Counted from the stretch's first letter, positions 1-8,982 are shown. The stretch: DNA of 64,000 nucleotides from Nocardioides acrostichi (GCF_015319165.1 NZ_JADIVZ010000009.1:62001-126000); one strand, 5' to 3'. Translations and numbers: made by a program. Notes: generated from the letters alone by a model not told the origin.

Positions 1-12
1 ACTCTATGCGTC

Positions 13-18
13 TACGGT
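13..18 (+). promoter_or_regulatory. -10 box of corA (leaderless)
   Basis: TACGGT ends 6 nt before the GTG at 25 and no Shine-Dalgarno lies between them. This spacing puts the transcript start at or next to the start codon. No -35 can be judged because the window begins here. Confidence 0.5.
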
Positions 19-24
19 GAGCCC

Positions 25-1005
25 GTGATCGTCGACAGCGCTGTGTACCGCCACGGGACGCGCATCCCCGTTGACTGCCACGCCCACGACTACGCGGCGC
101 TGCGCGCCGAGGCTGCGCGCGACGGCGGCTTCTGCTGGGTCGGGCTCTACAAGCCGAGCGCCGGCGAGCTCGGCGAGGTGGCCGAGGCGTTCGGTCTGCA
201 CCCGCTCGCCGTCGAGGACGCCGTCTCGGCGCACCAGCGGCCGAAGCTCGAGCGGTACGGCGACAGCCTCTTCCTCATCCTCAAGACGCTCTGGTACGTC
301 GACTCCGAGGACGCCGTCGAGACCGGCGAGGTGAACCTCTTCGTGGGCCGCGACTTCGTGGTGACCGTGCGGCACGGGCGTGGTTCGGAGTTGGCCTCGG
401 CCAGGCACACCCTCGAGGGTCAGGAGCAGGTGCTCACGCACGGACCCTCCTCGGTCGTGTACGCCGTGTGCGACCGCGTCGTCGACGGCTACACCTCCGT
501 GGTCGGCGAGCTCCAGGTCGACGTCGACGAGGTCGAGGAGTCGGTCTTCAGCCCTGAACGCACCAACGACTCGATGCGCATCTACACGCTCAAGCGCGAG
601 ATCGCGGAGGTGCGGCGGGCCGTGATGCCGCTGCGCGACCCGATGCGCCGGTTCTCGGTTGGCGAGGTTCCCGGTGTCGACGGCGAGGCCGCCCCGTTCT
701 TCCGCGACGTGCTCGACCACCTCAACCAGGCCGCGGAGGTCGTCGACACCCTCGACAGCCTCCTCTCCACCGCTTTCGACGCCCACGTCGCGCGCATCTC
801 GATGCAGCAGAACGAGGACATGCGCAAGATCTCCGCCGGCGCCGCGATCGTCGTCGTCCCGACCCTCATCGCGGGGGTCTACGGCATGAACTTCACGTCA
901 ATGGGTGTCCTGAACATGCCCTTCGGCTTCCCGCTCGCTCTTCTCCAGATGATCGGCTCCGCTGCGCTGATCTGGTGGCTGATGAAGCGATGGGGCTGGC
1001 TCTAG
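25..1005 (+). CDS. corA: CorA-family magnesium/cobalt transport protein
   Basis: Mg2+/Co2+ channel of the inner membrane; the family works as a homopentamer. The 326-residue protein has a long acidic, helical cytoplasmic N-terminal part. Two C-terminal membrane helices follow: the first ends in the signature YGMNF (about residue 288) and the second ends in the basic KRWGWL tail. Length is normal for the family. The GTG start is supported by a TACGGT box 6 nt upstream, giving a leaderless transcript. A second corA 3' end survives as a fragment at 1471-1591, so this locus once held two corA copies or suffered a partial duplication. Confidence 0.93.
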   Translation: MIVDSAVYRHGTRIPVDCHAHDYAALRAEAARDGGFCWVGLYKPSAGELGEVAEAFGLHPLAVEDAVSAHQRPKLERYGDSLFLILKTLWYVDSEDAVETGEVNLFVGRDFVVTVRHGRGSELASARHTLEGQEQVLTHGPSSVVYAVCDRVVDGYTSVVGELQVDVDEVEESVFSPERTNDSMRIYTLKREIAEVRRAVMPLRDPMRRFSVGEVPGVDGEAAPFFRDVLDHLNQAAEVVDTLDSLLSTAFDAHVARISMQQNEDMRKISAGAAIVVVPTLIAGVYGMNFTSMGVLNMPFGFPLALLQMIGSAALIWWLMKRWGWL

Positions 1006-1060
1006 CCGAGCGACCGTAGGGACCCCAGGGCTCGTCGTTCCCTCAGGCGATTAGAGACGC

Positions 1061-1465
1061 CTAGACTCCGTCGTCCCAGATGGCGATCACATGATGGGGA
1101 AGGAACTCAATGCGGCCGCCGGGACGAACGCTCCTGATGACCTGCGGGTCGTTGTCCAGAGAGCCGACGTAGCCGTCACCCACAATCTCCGTAACTTCGA
1201 CCCACATCCGCTCAGCGAAGGGGCCTTCGGGTTCAGGTCGAAGAATCTCGAAGAGCAACTTCACCAGGTCTCCTGGCTTCAAGCGCTCGCGTTCTTCGCG
1301 ACTCGGGATCTCGAATGTCCGCGGGTGCTCACGATTGAGCGCCTCACCGTCGCCCAGCACGAAGTCGACGTCACGCGATCCATGTTCGTTCGAAGGCACT
1401 TGTCGATGGTCACACACGACGGACTTGAGGTTTTCGCCTTCCCAGTTGTGACCGCTCGGGTGCAT
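1061..1465 (-). CDS. DUF2314-like protein of unknown function
   Basis: Small soluble protein of about 134 residues. The C-terminal half carries the pattern LKPGDLVKLLFEI, then MWVEVTEI, then GSLDNDP, which matches my memory of the DUF2314 family. Members are often found near toxin/immunity genes, but their biochemical role is not established. I chose the ATG at 1465; an in-frame GTG at 1486 would start inside corA-derived DNA. No Shine-Dalgarno is visible for either. The gene lies antisense and directly abuts a corA 3' remnant, so it probably arrived by insertion or rearrangement. Codon use is less GC-extreme than its neighbours (for example AAT, GAA and TTC-rich stretches), which fits acquisition. 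Confidence 0.6.
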   Translation of the reverse strand: MHPSGHNWEGENLKSVVCDHRQVPSNEHGSRDVDFVLGDGEALNREHPRTFEIPSREERERLKPGDLVKLLFEILRPEPEGPFAERMWVEVTEIVGDGYVGSLDNDPQVIRSVRPGGRIEFLPHHVIAIWDDGV

Positions 1466-1470
1466 CAGCG

Positions 1471-1591
1471 GAAGAACTTCACCCACATGCCCGAGCTCGA
1501 CTGGACGTTCGGCTACGCCTACGCGCTGACCCTGATGGCGGCCACCGCGGGCCTGCTGTGGTGGTTCTTCAAGAGGTCCGGCTGGCTCTGA
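1471..1591 (+). pseudogene. corA 3'-end remnant
   Basis: The reading frame ending at the TGA at 1589-1591 encodes NFTHMPEL, then a hydrophobic helix, then FFKRSGWL. This is the canonical CorA C-terminus: the end of the GMN loop, the second membrane helix and the basic tail. The bases before it do not encode CorA; GM is replaced by RK and the homology stops at about 1471. About 270 codons are missing. The intact corA upstream has its own, different C-terminus, so this is not its displaced end. Confidence 0.8.
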
Positions 1592-1595
1592 GACC

Positions 1596-1607
1596 CCGCC
1601 CGGGCGG
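1596..1607. other. 12-bp perfect palindrome
   Basis: CCGCCCGGGCGG lies between the corA remnant and the 3' end of the MFS gene. It could form a short hairpin, but there is no U-tract; treat it only as a possible weak terminator. Confidence 0.25.
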
Positions 1608-1622
1608 ATCGCTCGGCCGGGC

Positions 1623-2975
1623 TCAGGTCAGAGCGTGGGACCGCGTCTCGCGCGAGAACCCGACGACCACGGCGGTCACCGCGGCGCACCCGATGAGGAA
1701 CGCGCCCACGTAGCCGAACTGCCACACGCTGTGCTCCCCGTGACCGTGCTGACCCGCCAGCCACAGGGGCGTGGCGATCAGCGGCACGAAGCCCGCGAGC
1801 AAGGTGGCGAGCTGGTAGCTGACGCCGGCACCGGTGTAGCGCGCCTCGGTGGAGAAGCGCTCGGCGATGAAGGCCGCCGTAGGCCCGTAGAGGCACCCCT
1901 GGATGAGCGGGCTGCCGACCAGGAACCCGATGAGGACCAGCCAGCCGTTCCCGCTGCCCAGCAGCGCCAGGAGCGGGTAGACCAACACGATGCTCAAGGC
2001 GCAGCCCGTGAGGATCACCGGCCTGCGACCGACCCGGTCGGAGAGACGGGCGAAGAAGGCGATGGCGAAGATGTGCACGAACGCCGCCGCGGCCTTGGCC
2101 ACCAGGACGTGGGATGCCGCGACTCCGGACGCCTCGGCTGCGGCGAGCGCGAAGGTCGCCATGAAGATCGAGTAGACCACCGCCGCCAGAGCGCCGAGCG
2201 TGCCGACGAACAGCTGCGAGCGGTAGCGGGTGAGGATCACCGCGGCGGGCAGGCGCTTGCGACGGTCGGCGCTCTCGGCGCGCTTCATGCTCTCCACGAA
2301 CAGCGGGCTCTCCGAGATGCGCACCCGCACGTAGAGGGAGACCCCCACGAGTGCGGCCGAGAGAAGGAAAGGCACTCGCCATCCCCACGAGAGCAGCTGG
2401 TCCTCGGGCAGGGTCGTCATCAGGGCGAAGGCGAGCGTGGCGAGCATGGCTCCCGCGGGGCCACCCATGTTGGCCACCGAGGCGGCGAGGCCTCGTTCGC
2501 GCTCTGGAGCGTGCTCGAGGGCCATGAGCGCGGCCCCTCCCCACTCGCCACCGACCGCGACGCCTTGCAGTACCCGCAAGCCGAGCAGCAGCAGTGGCGC
2601 CGCGGTGCCGATCTGGTCGTGGGTCGGCAGGAAGCCGATGAGGGTCGAGGAGAGCCCCATGATCGTCATGGTCGTCATCAAGGTCGCCTTGCGCCCCACA
2701 CGGTCTCCGAGGTGACCGAAGAGGAACCCGCCCAGCGGTCGGGCCACGTAGCCCACCGCGAAGGTCGCGAACGAGGCGGTCAGGGCCGCGGAGTCGCTGA
2801 GCTCACTGAAGAAGAGCTGGCCGAAGACCAGGCTCGCCGCCGTGCCGTAGAGCAGGAAGTCGTAGAACTCCACCGTCGAACCCAAGAAGCTCGAGGCGAG
2901 CACACGGCGGTACTCGCGTGGATCGGCCGCCGCTCCGGCCGTGGCCGGGCGGGCAGTGTGGTCGGTCTGCGTCAT
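1623..2975 (-). CDS. MFS transporter, metabolite:H+ symporter (MHS) type
   Basis: Twelve-helix inner-membrane symporter of the MHS subfamily, which imports organic acids such as aromatic acids, shikimate, citrate or proline. The motif GDRVGRKATL after helix 2 and the repeat SDRVGRRPVI after helix 8 are the MFS loop signatures. The ATG at 2975 is preceded by GGGAG at a good distance; a longer frame to 3011 has no such site. The mature length of about 450 residues is typical. Its place next to the aromatic degradation genes makes an aromatic acid a likely substrate, but the sequence alone does not show which. Confidence 0.88.
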   Translation of the reverse strand: MTQTDHTARPATAGAAADPREYRRVLASSFLGSTVEFYDFLLYGTAASLVFGQLFFSELSDSAALTASFATFAVGYVARPLGGFLFGHLGDRVGRKATLMTTMTIMGLSSTLIGFLPTHDQIGTAAPLLLLGLRVLQGVAVGGEWGGAALMALEHAPERERGLAASVANMGGPAGAMLATLAFALMTTLPEDQLLSWGWRVPFLLSAALVGVSLYVRVRISESPLFVESMKRAESADRRKRLPAAVILTRYRSQLFVGTLGALAAVVYSIFMATFALAAAEASGVAASHVLVAKAAAAFVHIFAIAFFARLSDRVGRRPVILTGCALSIVLVYPLLALLGSGNGWLVLIGFLVGSPLIQGCLYGPTAAFIAERFSTEARYTGAGVSYQLATLLAGFVPLIATPLWLAGQHGHGEHSVWQFGYVGAFLIGCAAVTAVVVGFSRETRSHALT

Positions 2976-3183
2976 CGGTGGACTCCCGTCTCTGTGAGTG
3001 GCGCACGCCACATGGACGCCACGACGGGCAGGTCTATCAGCGTTCGAGTGACGTGGGTTACAACGCGGTCAGGGCACCTGACAACGCTTCGGCGTGACCG
3101 TCCTCGCGATGCGACATCCTGGGACCACGGGTGTCGTCGTGTCCGACGAAGCCCCTCCCGACCCGCGGCGGACGCGCGTCGCG

Positions 3184-3270
3184 GAGCCTGGTGTGAGGCC
3201 TGGTGCGGAGCCTGGTGCGGAGCCTGGTGCGGAGCCTGCGTCGAGCCTGGTGTGGAGCCTGGCTGTGGAG
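3184..3270. repeat. 12-bp tandem repeat array, about 7 degenerate copies
   Basis: The unit GAGCCTGGTGCG repeats with a 12-bp period, three central copies being near-perfect and the outer ones degenerate. It occupies most of the 321-bp gap (2976-3296) between the MFS gene and the ketopantoate-reductase-like gene. The rest of that gap holds no gene that I can support. It resembles, in period but not sequence, the arrays at 21283 and 46470. Confidence 0.85.
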
Positions 3271-3296
3271 ACCGTCGAGAAGAGAGCGAGCGGCAC

Positions 3297-4274
3297 GTGC
3301 GTTATTGCGTCTGGGGTCTGGGAGCGATCGGCGGCTCGATCGCCGCGGGGCTGGCAGGCGCCGGCCTCGATGTCGTGGGGCTGGCTCGACCCGCGACCGT
3401 TGAGGCGGTCCGCCGGCACGGTATGCGCGTGCGTGGCGCCACGACGCAGACGCTGCGGCTGCCGATGGTCTCGGCGCCCGAGGAGCTCGACGACGTCGAC
3501 GTGGTGGTCCTCGCCGTCAAGTCGACCGCCGTGCCCGCCCTCGCCGACGCCCTGGTCGAGCTGCGCACGCGTCTCGGCGAAGGGGTCGTCGTCGTGACCG
3601 CGATGAACGGACTCCCCTGGTGGTTCGGCGACGGGGTCGCCGCTGAACACAAGGTGGCGGTCTCGAGCGCGGACCAGAGGCTGCGCGCCGGCATCCCGGC
3701 GACCGCCACGTTGGGCATGGCCGTGCACCTCACCGCCACCACCGAGGGTCCAGGGGTCGTGGTGCCCACCTCGGGGCGACGGCTGGTGCTCGGAGCCGCA
3801 GCCCCTCACGGTCCGGCAGAGCAGCTCGCGCCCACCGTCGCCGCCGACCTGCGGGCGGCAGGATTCGACGCCGAGGCGAGCGACGACATCCGGGCGGCCG
3901 TGTGGTTCAAGCTGCTCGGCAACCTGGCGCTCAATCCCTTGTCGATGGTGACCCGCAGCCCCGTCGACACCCTGCTCGACGACCCCTTGGTGCACGATCT
4001 CGCGCTCGCCGCGATGACGGAGGCACGTGAGATCGGCCGGCTCCTCGGCCTCGACGACGAGCGCTCACCGGCCGACCGGCTGGTGCTGACCCGACGACTG
4101 GGCAGCTTCCGCACCTCCATGCACCAAGACGCCGACGCCGGCCGGCCCGTGGAGCTGGAGGCGCTGCTGGGCTCGGTGCACGCACTGGGCACGGAGCTGG
4201 GCGTGCCCACCCCCGCGCTCGGCGCCCTGCTCGGTGTGTCGCGATTGCACGCACGCAGCCACGGTCTGCTCTGA
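3297..4274 (+). CDS. ketopantoate reductase family (ApbA/PanE) protein
   Basis: NADPH-dependent reductase of 2-keto acids, 325 residues. The N-terminus has the Rossmann motif GLGAIGG (residues 7-13). The C-terminal helical domain contains VWFKLLGNLALNPLS, matching the PanE pattern with the catalytic lysine. GTG at 3297 is the first start that leaves the Rossmann strand at the N-terminus; a purine-rich AAGAGAG lies upstream. True PanE makes pantoate, but many paralogues in catabolic clusters act on other keto acids, so I do not assign panE. It is convergent with the aldolase gene; a strong hairpin covers its stop codon. Confidence 0.82.
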   Translation: MRYCVWGLGAIGGSIAAGLAGAGLDVVGLARPATVEAVRRHGMRVRGATTQTLRLPMVSAPEELDDVDVVVLAVKSTAVPALADALVELRTRLGEGVVVVTAMNGLPWWFGDGVAAEHKVAVSSADQRLRAGIPATATLGMAVHLTATTEGPGVVVPTSGRRLVLGAAAPHGPAEQLAPTVAADLRAAGFDAEASDDIRAAVWFKLLGNLALNPLSMVTRSPVDTLLDDPLVHDLALAAMTEAREIGRLLGLDDERSPADRLVLTRRLGSFRTSMHQDADAGRPVELEALLGSVHALGTELGVPTPALGALLGVSRLHARSHGLL

Positions 4275-4295
4275 GCCCCGCCGGGCTCGGAGCAG
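4266..4295. terminator. hairpin terminator between convergent genes
   Basis: A 13-bp stem (left arm 4266-4278, right arm 4283-4295, one G-T pair) closes on a 4-nt loop. The TGA of the ketopantoate-reductase-like gene lies inside the left arm. There is no U-run. It sits between two convergent genes and could stop transcription in both directions. Confidence 0.65.
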
Positions 4296-4315
4296 ACGTG
4301 GACGACGCGTCCGGA

Positions 4316-5320
4316 CTAGCGGGCCAGGTCGAGCGCGATGTCGATGATCATGTCCTCCTGGCCGCCGACCAGCCGGCGTCGACCGCACTCGGTGAGGATG
4401 TCGCGGACGTCGACCTTGTACTCGGCCGAGGCGTTCTCCGCGTGCCGCAAGAAGCTGGAGTACACACCCGCGTAGCCGAGGGTCAGCGTCTCGCGATCGA
4501 CGCGGACCGGACGATCCTGCAACGGACGCACCAGGTCGTCGGCGGCATCCTGCAACGCGAAGAGGTCGCAGCGGTGCTCGAAGCCGGAGAGGTCGGCGAC
4601 CGCCACGAACGCCTCGATGGGGCAGTTGCCGGCACCGGCGCCCTGCCCGGCCAGCGAGGCGTCGACCCGGTAGGTGCCCTCCTCCACGGCGGCCACCGAG
4701 TTGGCGACCGACAGCGAGAGGTTCTCGTGGGCGTGGATGCCGATCTCGGTGCCCGCGTCGAGCACGTCGCGGTAGGCGCGCACCCGCGCCCGGACGTCGT
4801 TCATGGTCAGTCGGCCGCCGGAGTCGGTGACGTAGACGCAGTGCGCACCGTAGGACTCCATCAGCTTCGCCTGCTGGGCCAGCTCCTCGGGCGGCGACAT
4901 GTGGGAGAGCATCAAGAACCCCGAGACGTCCATGCCGATCTCGCGCGCCGCCGCGATGTGCTGGGCGCTGATGTCGGCCTCGGTGCAGTGGGTGGCCACC
5001 CGCACCGAGCGAACGCCCAGATCCCAGGCGGTCTTGAGCTCGTGGATGGTGCCGACCCCGGGCAGCAGCAGCGTGGTCAGGCGCGCTCGGTCGATCACCG
5101 AGGCAGCCGCCTCGAGCCACTCCCAGTCGGTGTGTGAGCCCGGCCCGTAGTTGACCGACGAGCCGGCCAGCCCGTCGCCGTGTGCGACCTCGATCGCGTC
5201 GACGCCGGCGGCGTCGAGGGCGGCCACGATCGCGCGCACCTCCGCGGGCTCCATGCGGTGCCGGACGGCGTGCATGCCGTCGCGCAGCGTGACGTCTTGG
5301 ACGAAGATGGGAGTGCTCAT
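4316..5320 (-). CDS. 4-hydroxy-2-oxovalerate aldolase (MhpE/HsaF/DmpG family)
   Basis: Splits 4-hydroxy-2-oxovalerate into pyruvate and acetaldehyde, the last carbon-carbon cleavage of meta pathways. The 334-residue protein starts with the DRE-TIM signature [14 protein letters not shown] and has the metal-binding region [15 protein letters not shown] typical of HsaF/DmpG; it ends near the expected length of about 340. The ATG at 5320 overlaps the stop of the aldehyde dehydrogenase gene (ATGA), so the two are translationally coupled. In this family the two proteins form a complex that channels acetaldehyde. Confidence 0.94.
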   Translation of the reverse strand: MSTPIFVQDVTLRDGMHAVRHRMEPAEVRAIVAALDAAGVDAIEVAHGDGLAGSSVNYGPGSHTDWEWLEAAASVIDRARLTTLLLPGVGTIHELKTAWDLGVRSVRVATHCTEADISAQHIAAAREIGMDVSGFLMLSHMSPPEELAQQAKLMESYGAHCVYVTDSGGRLTMNDVRARVRAYRDVLDAGTEIGIHAHENLSLSVANSVAAVEEGTYRVDASLAGQGAGAGNCPIEAFVAVADLSGFEHRCDLFALQDAADDLVRPLQDRPVRVDRETLTLGYAGVYSSFLRHAENASAEYKVDVRDILTECGRRRLVGGQEDMIIDIALDLAR

Positions 5321-6276
5321 GCGTGACCGCCTGCCTGTGCTGTCGCGGCGCCCGCAGCGATCCGCTCTGCCACCTGGACCCCTGCGGAGGTCATGATGTC
5401 GAGGTTGCCCGCGTAGGCGGGCAGGTAGTGCGCCGCTCCCTCGACCTCCAAGAACACCGAGACCTGGTGGGTCGGCCGGGGTCCCTCGGCGACGAGCGTG
5501 CGCAGCGGCTGGTCGGGGGCCAGCTCGCGGATCTGCACCTCCTGCTTGAGCCGGTAGCCGGGCACGTAGGCCGCGACGTCGCCGACCATCTTGGCCACGC
5601 TCTCGCGGATCTCCTCGAGCTGACCGGGCTCCTCGACCCGGGCCAGGCAGAAGACCGTGTCGCGCATCATCAACGGCGGCTCGGCGGGGTTCAAGATGAT
5701 GATCGCCTTGCCCCGCTCCGCGCCGCCGACGCTGGTGATGGCGGCCGAGGTGGTCTCGGTGAACTCGTCGATGTTCGCCCGGGTGCCCGGACCGGCCGAC
5801 TTCGAGGCGATGGAGGCGACGATCTCGCCGTAGGCGACGGGCACCACGCGGGAGACGGCGGCGACGATCGGGATCGTCGCCTGGCCGCCGCAGGTGACCA
5901 TGTTGACGTCGGGTGCGTCGAGGTGGTCGTCGATGTTGACCGCCGGGACCACGTAGGGCCCGATGGCGGCAGGGGTGAGGTCGATGAGCCGCTTGCCGAG
6001 CGGCAGCAGTCGCGCCGCGTGGGCCTCGTGGGCCTTGGCCGACGTCGCGTCGAAGACGATGTCGATGTCGTCGAAGCCCTCCATCGCCACGAGGCCCTCG
6101 ACTCCCTCGGCAGTGGTGGCGACGCCCATCCGGGCGGCGCGGGCCAGACCGTCCGAGGCGGGGTCGATGCCGACCATCGCGCCCATCGCCAGGCGGTCGC
6201 TGCCTCGCATGACCTTGATCATCAGGTCGGTCCCGATGTTGCCCGAACCGATGATGGCTACCTTCGTGGCACTCAC
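5317..6276 (-). CDS. acetaldehyde dehydrogenase, acylating (MhpF/HsaG/DmpF family)
   Basis: Oxidises acetaldehyde to acetyl-CoA with NAD+ and CoA, in complex with the aldolase encoded next. The 319-residue protein opens with the Rossmann motif [10 protein letters not shown]. The segment [13 protein letters not shown] contains the catalytic cysteine (about residue 126). Length fits the family. It overlaps the hydratase gene upstream by 4 bp and the aldolase downstream by 4 bp, forming a tight three-gene unit that starts at 7097. Confidence 0.95.
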   Translation of the reverse strand: MSATKVAIIGSGNIGTDLMIKVMRGSDRLAMGAMVGIDPASDGLARAARMGVATTAEGVEGLVAMEGFDDIDIVFDATSAKAHEAHAARLLPLGKRLIDLTPAAIGPYVVPAVNIDDHLDAPDVNMVTCGGQATIPIVAAVSRVVPVAYGEIVASIASKSAGPGTRANIDEFTETTSAAITSVGGAERGKAIIILNPAEPPLMMRDTVFCLARVEEPGQLEEIRESVAKMVGDVAAYVPGYRLKQEVQIRELAPDQPLRTLVAEGPRPTHQVSVFLEVEGAAHYLPAYAGNLDIMTSAGVQVAERIAAGAATAQAGGHA

Positions 6277-7097
6277 AGCTGCTGCTCCTCTCGAGCGTAG
6301 GTGAACGCGACCCGACCCAGTCCGGTGAGGTCGGCGGCGACGGAGTCGCCGATGGTGAGGGGGCGCATGGGTCCGAGGGCGCCGGCGAGGACGACCTCAC
6401 CGGCCCGCAACGGGCTCCCGAGCTCGCGCACCTGGCGTGCCAGCCAGAGGACCGCGAGGAGCGGATCCCCGAGACAGGCCTCCCCCGAGCCCTGGGAGAC
6501 CTCCTCGTCGTTGATCCGCAGCGTCATCCGTACCGCACGCGGCTCGACCTCGGCGAGCGGCACGCGCTGCGGACCCAGCACGTAGGCCCCCGAGGAGGCG
6601 TTGTCGGCGACGGTGTCACCGAAGCTGATGTCCCACTCGGCGACTCGGCTGCCGCAGATCTCCAGGGCGGGGACCACGTGCTCGATCGCCGACCGCACGT
6701 CGTCGATGCCCAGATCCTCGGCGTCGAGGTCTGCGCCGAGGACGAAGGCCACCTCGGCCTCGACGCGCGGCTGCAGGACCGCGTCCACCGGGAGGTCGGC
6801 ACCGTCGCTGTAGGCCATGTCGTCGAGGAGGACGCCGAAGTCGGGCTGGTCGACCCCCAGCTGAGCCTGCACGGCCGGCGAGGTCAGCCCGATCTTGCGG
6901 CCCACTGGCCGCGCTCCGTCGTCGATGCGACGGGCGACGAGCCGCGACTGCACGGCGTAGGCGGCGGCGACGTCGTCGCGACCGATCAGGTCGCGCACGG
7001 GCGGGCACGGAGTGTGCGAACTGCTCGCGACCGCGAGCCGCTCGACGGCCTGGTCGACCGACGGGCTCGTGGTGGCGGCGGGGGTGGAGAGGGTCAT
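6273..7097 (-). CDS. 2-hydroxypenta-2,4-dienoate hydratase (MhpD/HsaE family)
   Basis: Adds water to 2-hydroxypenta-2,4-dienoate to give 4-hydroxy-2-oxovalerate. From the ATG at 7097 the protein has 274 residues, close to MhpD. Features of the fumarylacetoacetate-hydrolase-like fold are visible: [12 protein letters not shown], then [12 protein letters not shown] with the metal-ligand glutamates, then [16 protein letters not shown] longer frame to 7190 would run through the promoter region, so I prefer 7097. It is first in the hydratase-dehydrogenase-aldolase unit and is divergent from the iclR-type gene, whose candidate operator lies in the 78-bp gap. Confidence 0.93.
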   Translation of the reverse strand: MTLSTPAATTSPSVDQAVERLAVASSSHTPCPPVRDLIGRDDVAAAYAVQSRLVARRIDDGARPVGRKIGLTSPAVQAQLGVDQPDFGVLLDDMAYSDGADLPVDAVLQPRVEAEVAFVLGADLDAEDLGIDDVRSAIEHVVPALEICGSRVAEWDISFGDTVADNASSGAYVLGPQRVPLAEVEPRAVRMTLRINDEEVSQGSGEACLGDPLLAVLWLARQVRELGSPLRAGEVVLAGALGPMRPLTIGDSVAADLTGLGRVAFTYAREEQQL

Positions 7098-7138
7098 GGC
7101 AACACTGTGCAGTCGGTCGCATCGGAGCCCCAGGCTCG

Positions 7139-7157
7139 TGTCTCGCTGAGTGAAACA
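7139..7157. promoter_or_regulatory. candidate IclR operator
   Basis: TGTCTCGCTGAGTGAAACA is an imperfect 19-bp palindrome; 7 of the 9 base pairs flanking the central base are not all matched, but the outer TGT/ACA, TC/GA and CT/AG pairs are. It covers the expected -35/spacer region of the iclR-type gene and lies 42 bp from the divergent hydratase start. Position and symmetry suggest autoregulation and control of the mhpDFE-like unit. Confidence 0.5.
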
Positions 7158-7163
7158 TCGGCC

Positions 7164-7169
7164 TAGAAT
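7164..7169 (+). promoter_or_regulatory. -10 box of the iclR-type gene (leaderless)
   Basis: TAGAAT ends 6 nt before the ATG at 7176, with no Shine-Dalgarno. The transcript is expected to begin at the start codon. Confidence 0.6.
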
Positions 7170-7175
7170 CGCGCC

Positions 7176-7922
7176 ATGACTGCGCCGCACACGGTGCTGG
7201 GCCGGGCCGTCTCACTCCTGCGCACCTTCTCGTTCGAGGAGCCGGTCCTCACGCTCAGCGAGCTGTCGCGACGCACCGGTCTGCACAAGGCGACGGCACA
7301 CCGGCTGTGCCGCGAGCTCGTCGAGCACCGGCTGCTCGACCGCGTCCCGGGCGGGTATCGCCTCAGCAGAGGACTGTTCGAGCTCGGCATGCGCGCCTCG
7401 ACGGAGCGGACCCTCACCGAGGTGGCCCTGCCCTTCTTGCAGGATCTCTACGAGCGCACCCACGAGACCGTCCACCTCGGGGTACGCGAGGGCTCCGACG
7501 TCGTCTACCTGCTCAAGATCGGCGGCCACCGTCAGGCGCGGAGTCCGTCGCGCACCGGCGGACGGATGCCGCTGCACGCGACGGCGATCGGCAAGATGCT
7601 GCTTGCGCACGCCGACCCGGGCGATGTCGCCTCGCTACTGACCGGACCACTCGAACGCGTCACCGCCCACACCGTGACCGCTCCGGGCATCCTGCATCGT
7701 CAGCTCGAACGCGCCCTCGACGAGGGCGTGGCCTTCGAGCACGAGGAGTCGGCTCCCGGCCTGACCTGCGTTGCAGCGCCCGTGACGGTCGGCGAGGACG
7801 TCGTGGCCGCCGTCAGCGCCGCCGGGCCCCTCGGCCGCTTCTGGCCGGCACGCCACGCCGTGGTCGTGCGGGCCGTCGCCGCCGCCATCGGCGCCGCGCT
7901 GGCGCGGCGTTCGACCCCCTGA
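7176..7922 (+). CDS. IclR-family transcriptional regulator
   Basis: DNA-binding regulator of 248 residues. The N-terminal winged helix-turn-helix spans residues 5-65 (LSELSRRTGLHKATAHRL is the recognition helix region). The C-terminal IclR effector domain follows, with GGRMPLHATAIGKMLLA in the ligand-binding GAF-like fold. It is divergent from the hydratase gene and lies inside the aromatic locus. IclR proteins commonly control aromatic catabolism in response to the substrate. The palindrome at 7139-7157 is its likely site. The mRNA is probably leaderless. Confidence 0.92.
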   Translation: MTAPHTVLGRAVSLLRTFSFEEPVLTLSELSRRTGLHKATAHRLCRELVEHRLLDRVPGGYRLSRGLFELGMRASTERTLTEVALPFLQDLYERTHETVHLGVREGSDVVYLLKIGGHRQARSPSRTGGRMPLHATAIGKMLLAHADPGDVASLLTGPLERVTAHTVTAPGILHRQLERALDEGVAFEHEESAPGLTCVAAPVTVGEDVVAAVSAAGPLGRFWPARHAVVVRAVAAAIGAALARRSTP

Positions 7923-7995
7923 TCCCCGAGCCCGATGACACGCCCCTCGCCCCATGCCCCGACGAGACGTCTAGGTCGACTCCGAACGGAGCCGG

Positions 7996-8982
7996 CTAGG
8001 GCATCCGGGCCCCGGGGCGCAGGTGGTCTTCCCCGTCGCGTGGCAGCCAGATCTCCACGTCGCGGTCCAGCAGCTCCATCCAGCGCTGCTCACGCGCCAC
8101 GGCGAGAGCGGTCGAGAGGAAGGCACGCACCTCGCGACGACTCTCGTTGGTGCGCCAGAAGATGCGCCAGGGGTAGTAGGGCTGGATGTCCTCGAGCGGC
8201 CGGAAGTCGAAGTACTCCGCCGAGGGGTAGTCCCGCATGCCCGCCATCGCCAACACCGGGGGCAGCTCGCCGGCCATCTGGCCCTGGCCGATGGCTTCGA
8301 GCATCGTGTTGTCGTGCGGCACGGGCACCAGGTGCGCCCCGGTGCTGACACTGAGCTCACGACAGAACGAGACCCAGTTGGCGAATCGCTCGCTGCCGCC
8401 TCCGGTGTAGCCCACCCGGCCCGACCGCAGGTGCACCGGGCCGGGGTCGGTCACGTTGAGCGCCAGCACGGGGTCGAGTCGGAACGGCATCGAGTTCAGG
8501 CCCGGTACCGGCGCCAGCAGGCGCCCCATACCGATGTCGAGGTGGCCCTCGGCGATGGCCTTGGTCTGCTCGCGACTGAGCATGTCGAAGAACGTGACCG
8601 GCTGCTGCGGGTGCTCCCGGCGAAACGTCGCATAGCACTGCTGCATCATCCGGCGTCCGCGGATCTCCGCCACCCGGACCGGCGAACGCTGCGTCGAGGT
8701 GGCGGCGAAGAGGTTCTCGGTGGCCATGAGCACCTGGCGGGCGTGGCCGAGCAGGCTCTCGCCCCTCTCGGTGAGCGCCACGTGGGAGCGACTCCGCTCG
8801 AACAACGGAACGGCCAGGAGACCCTCGAGCCGCCGCACGTGGGAGCTGACACCTTGCTGGGTCATGCCGAGGCGCCGAGCAGCGCCGGAGAAGCTCATCT
8901 CCTCCGCCACCATCGCGAACGTCCTCACCAGGCGGGTGTCCAGATCGCGGGTGAGCGAGTCGTCGGAGAGATCGCTCACCAT
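7996..8982 (-). CDS. LysR-family transcriptional regulator
   Basis: Regulator of 328 residues. The LysR helix-turn-helix lies at about residues 15-75, with MSFSGAARRLGMTQQGVSSH followed by the LERLL-type linker region and FERSRSHVALTERG. A substrate-binding domain follows. The ATG at 8982 has a strong GGAGG site; the longer frame to 9105 overlaps the upstream dioxygenase gene and is not needed. It lies 55 bp downstream of the extradiol dioxygenase gene on the same strand, so it may be the last gene of the catabolic operon. Aromatic acids are usual co-inducers of this family. Confidence 0.9.
   Translation of the reverse strand: MVSDLSDDSLTRDLDTRLVRTFAMVAEEMSFSGAARRLGMTQQGVSSHVRRLEGLLAVPLFERSRSHVALTERGESLLGHARQVLMATENLFAATSTQRSPVRVAEIRGRRMMQQCYATFRREHPQQPVTFFDMLSREQTKAIAEGHLDIGMGRLLAPVPGLNSMPFRLDPVLALNVTDPGPVHLRSGRVGYTGGGSERFANWVSFCRELSVSTGAHLVPVPHDNTMLEAIGQGQMAGELPPVLAMAGMRDYPSAEYFDFRPLEDIQPYYPWRIFWRTNESRREVRAFLSTALAVAREQRWMELLDRDVEIWLPRDGEDHLRPGARMP

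Noticed and set aside
1020..1058. Inverted AGGCG/CGCCT between corA and the DUF2314-like gene as a terminator
   Set aside because: Five-bp arms with an 8-nt loop are not convincing.
1091..1470. Plus-strand frame leading into the corA tail as a complete gene
   Set aside because: Only the last 40 codons resemble CorA. The part before is antisense to the DUF2314-like gene, whose own sequence is far more protein-like.
1635..3296. Very long open frame on the plus strand running from 1635 into the ketopantoate-reductase-like gene
   Set aside because: It is antisense to the MFS gene, rich in Arg, Gly and His and without any domain. Only the part from the GTG at 3297 looks like protein.
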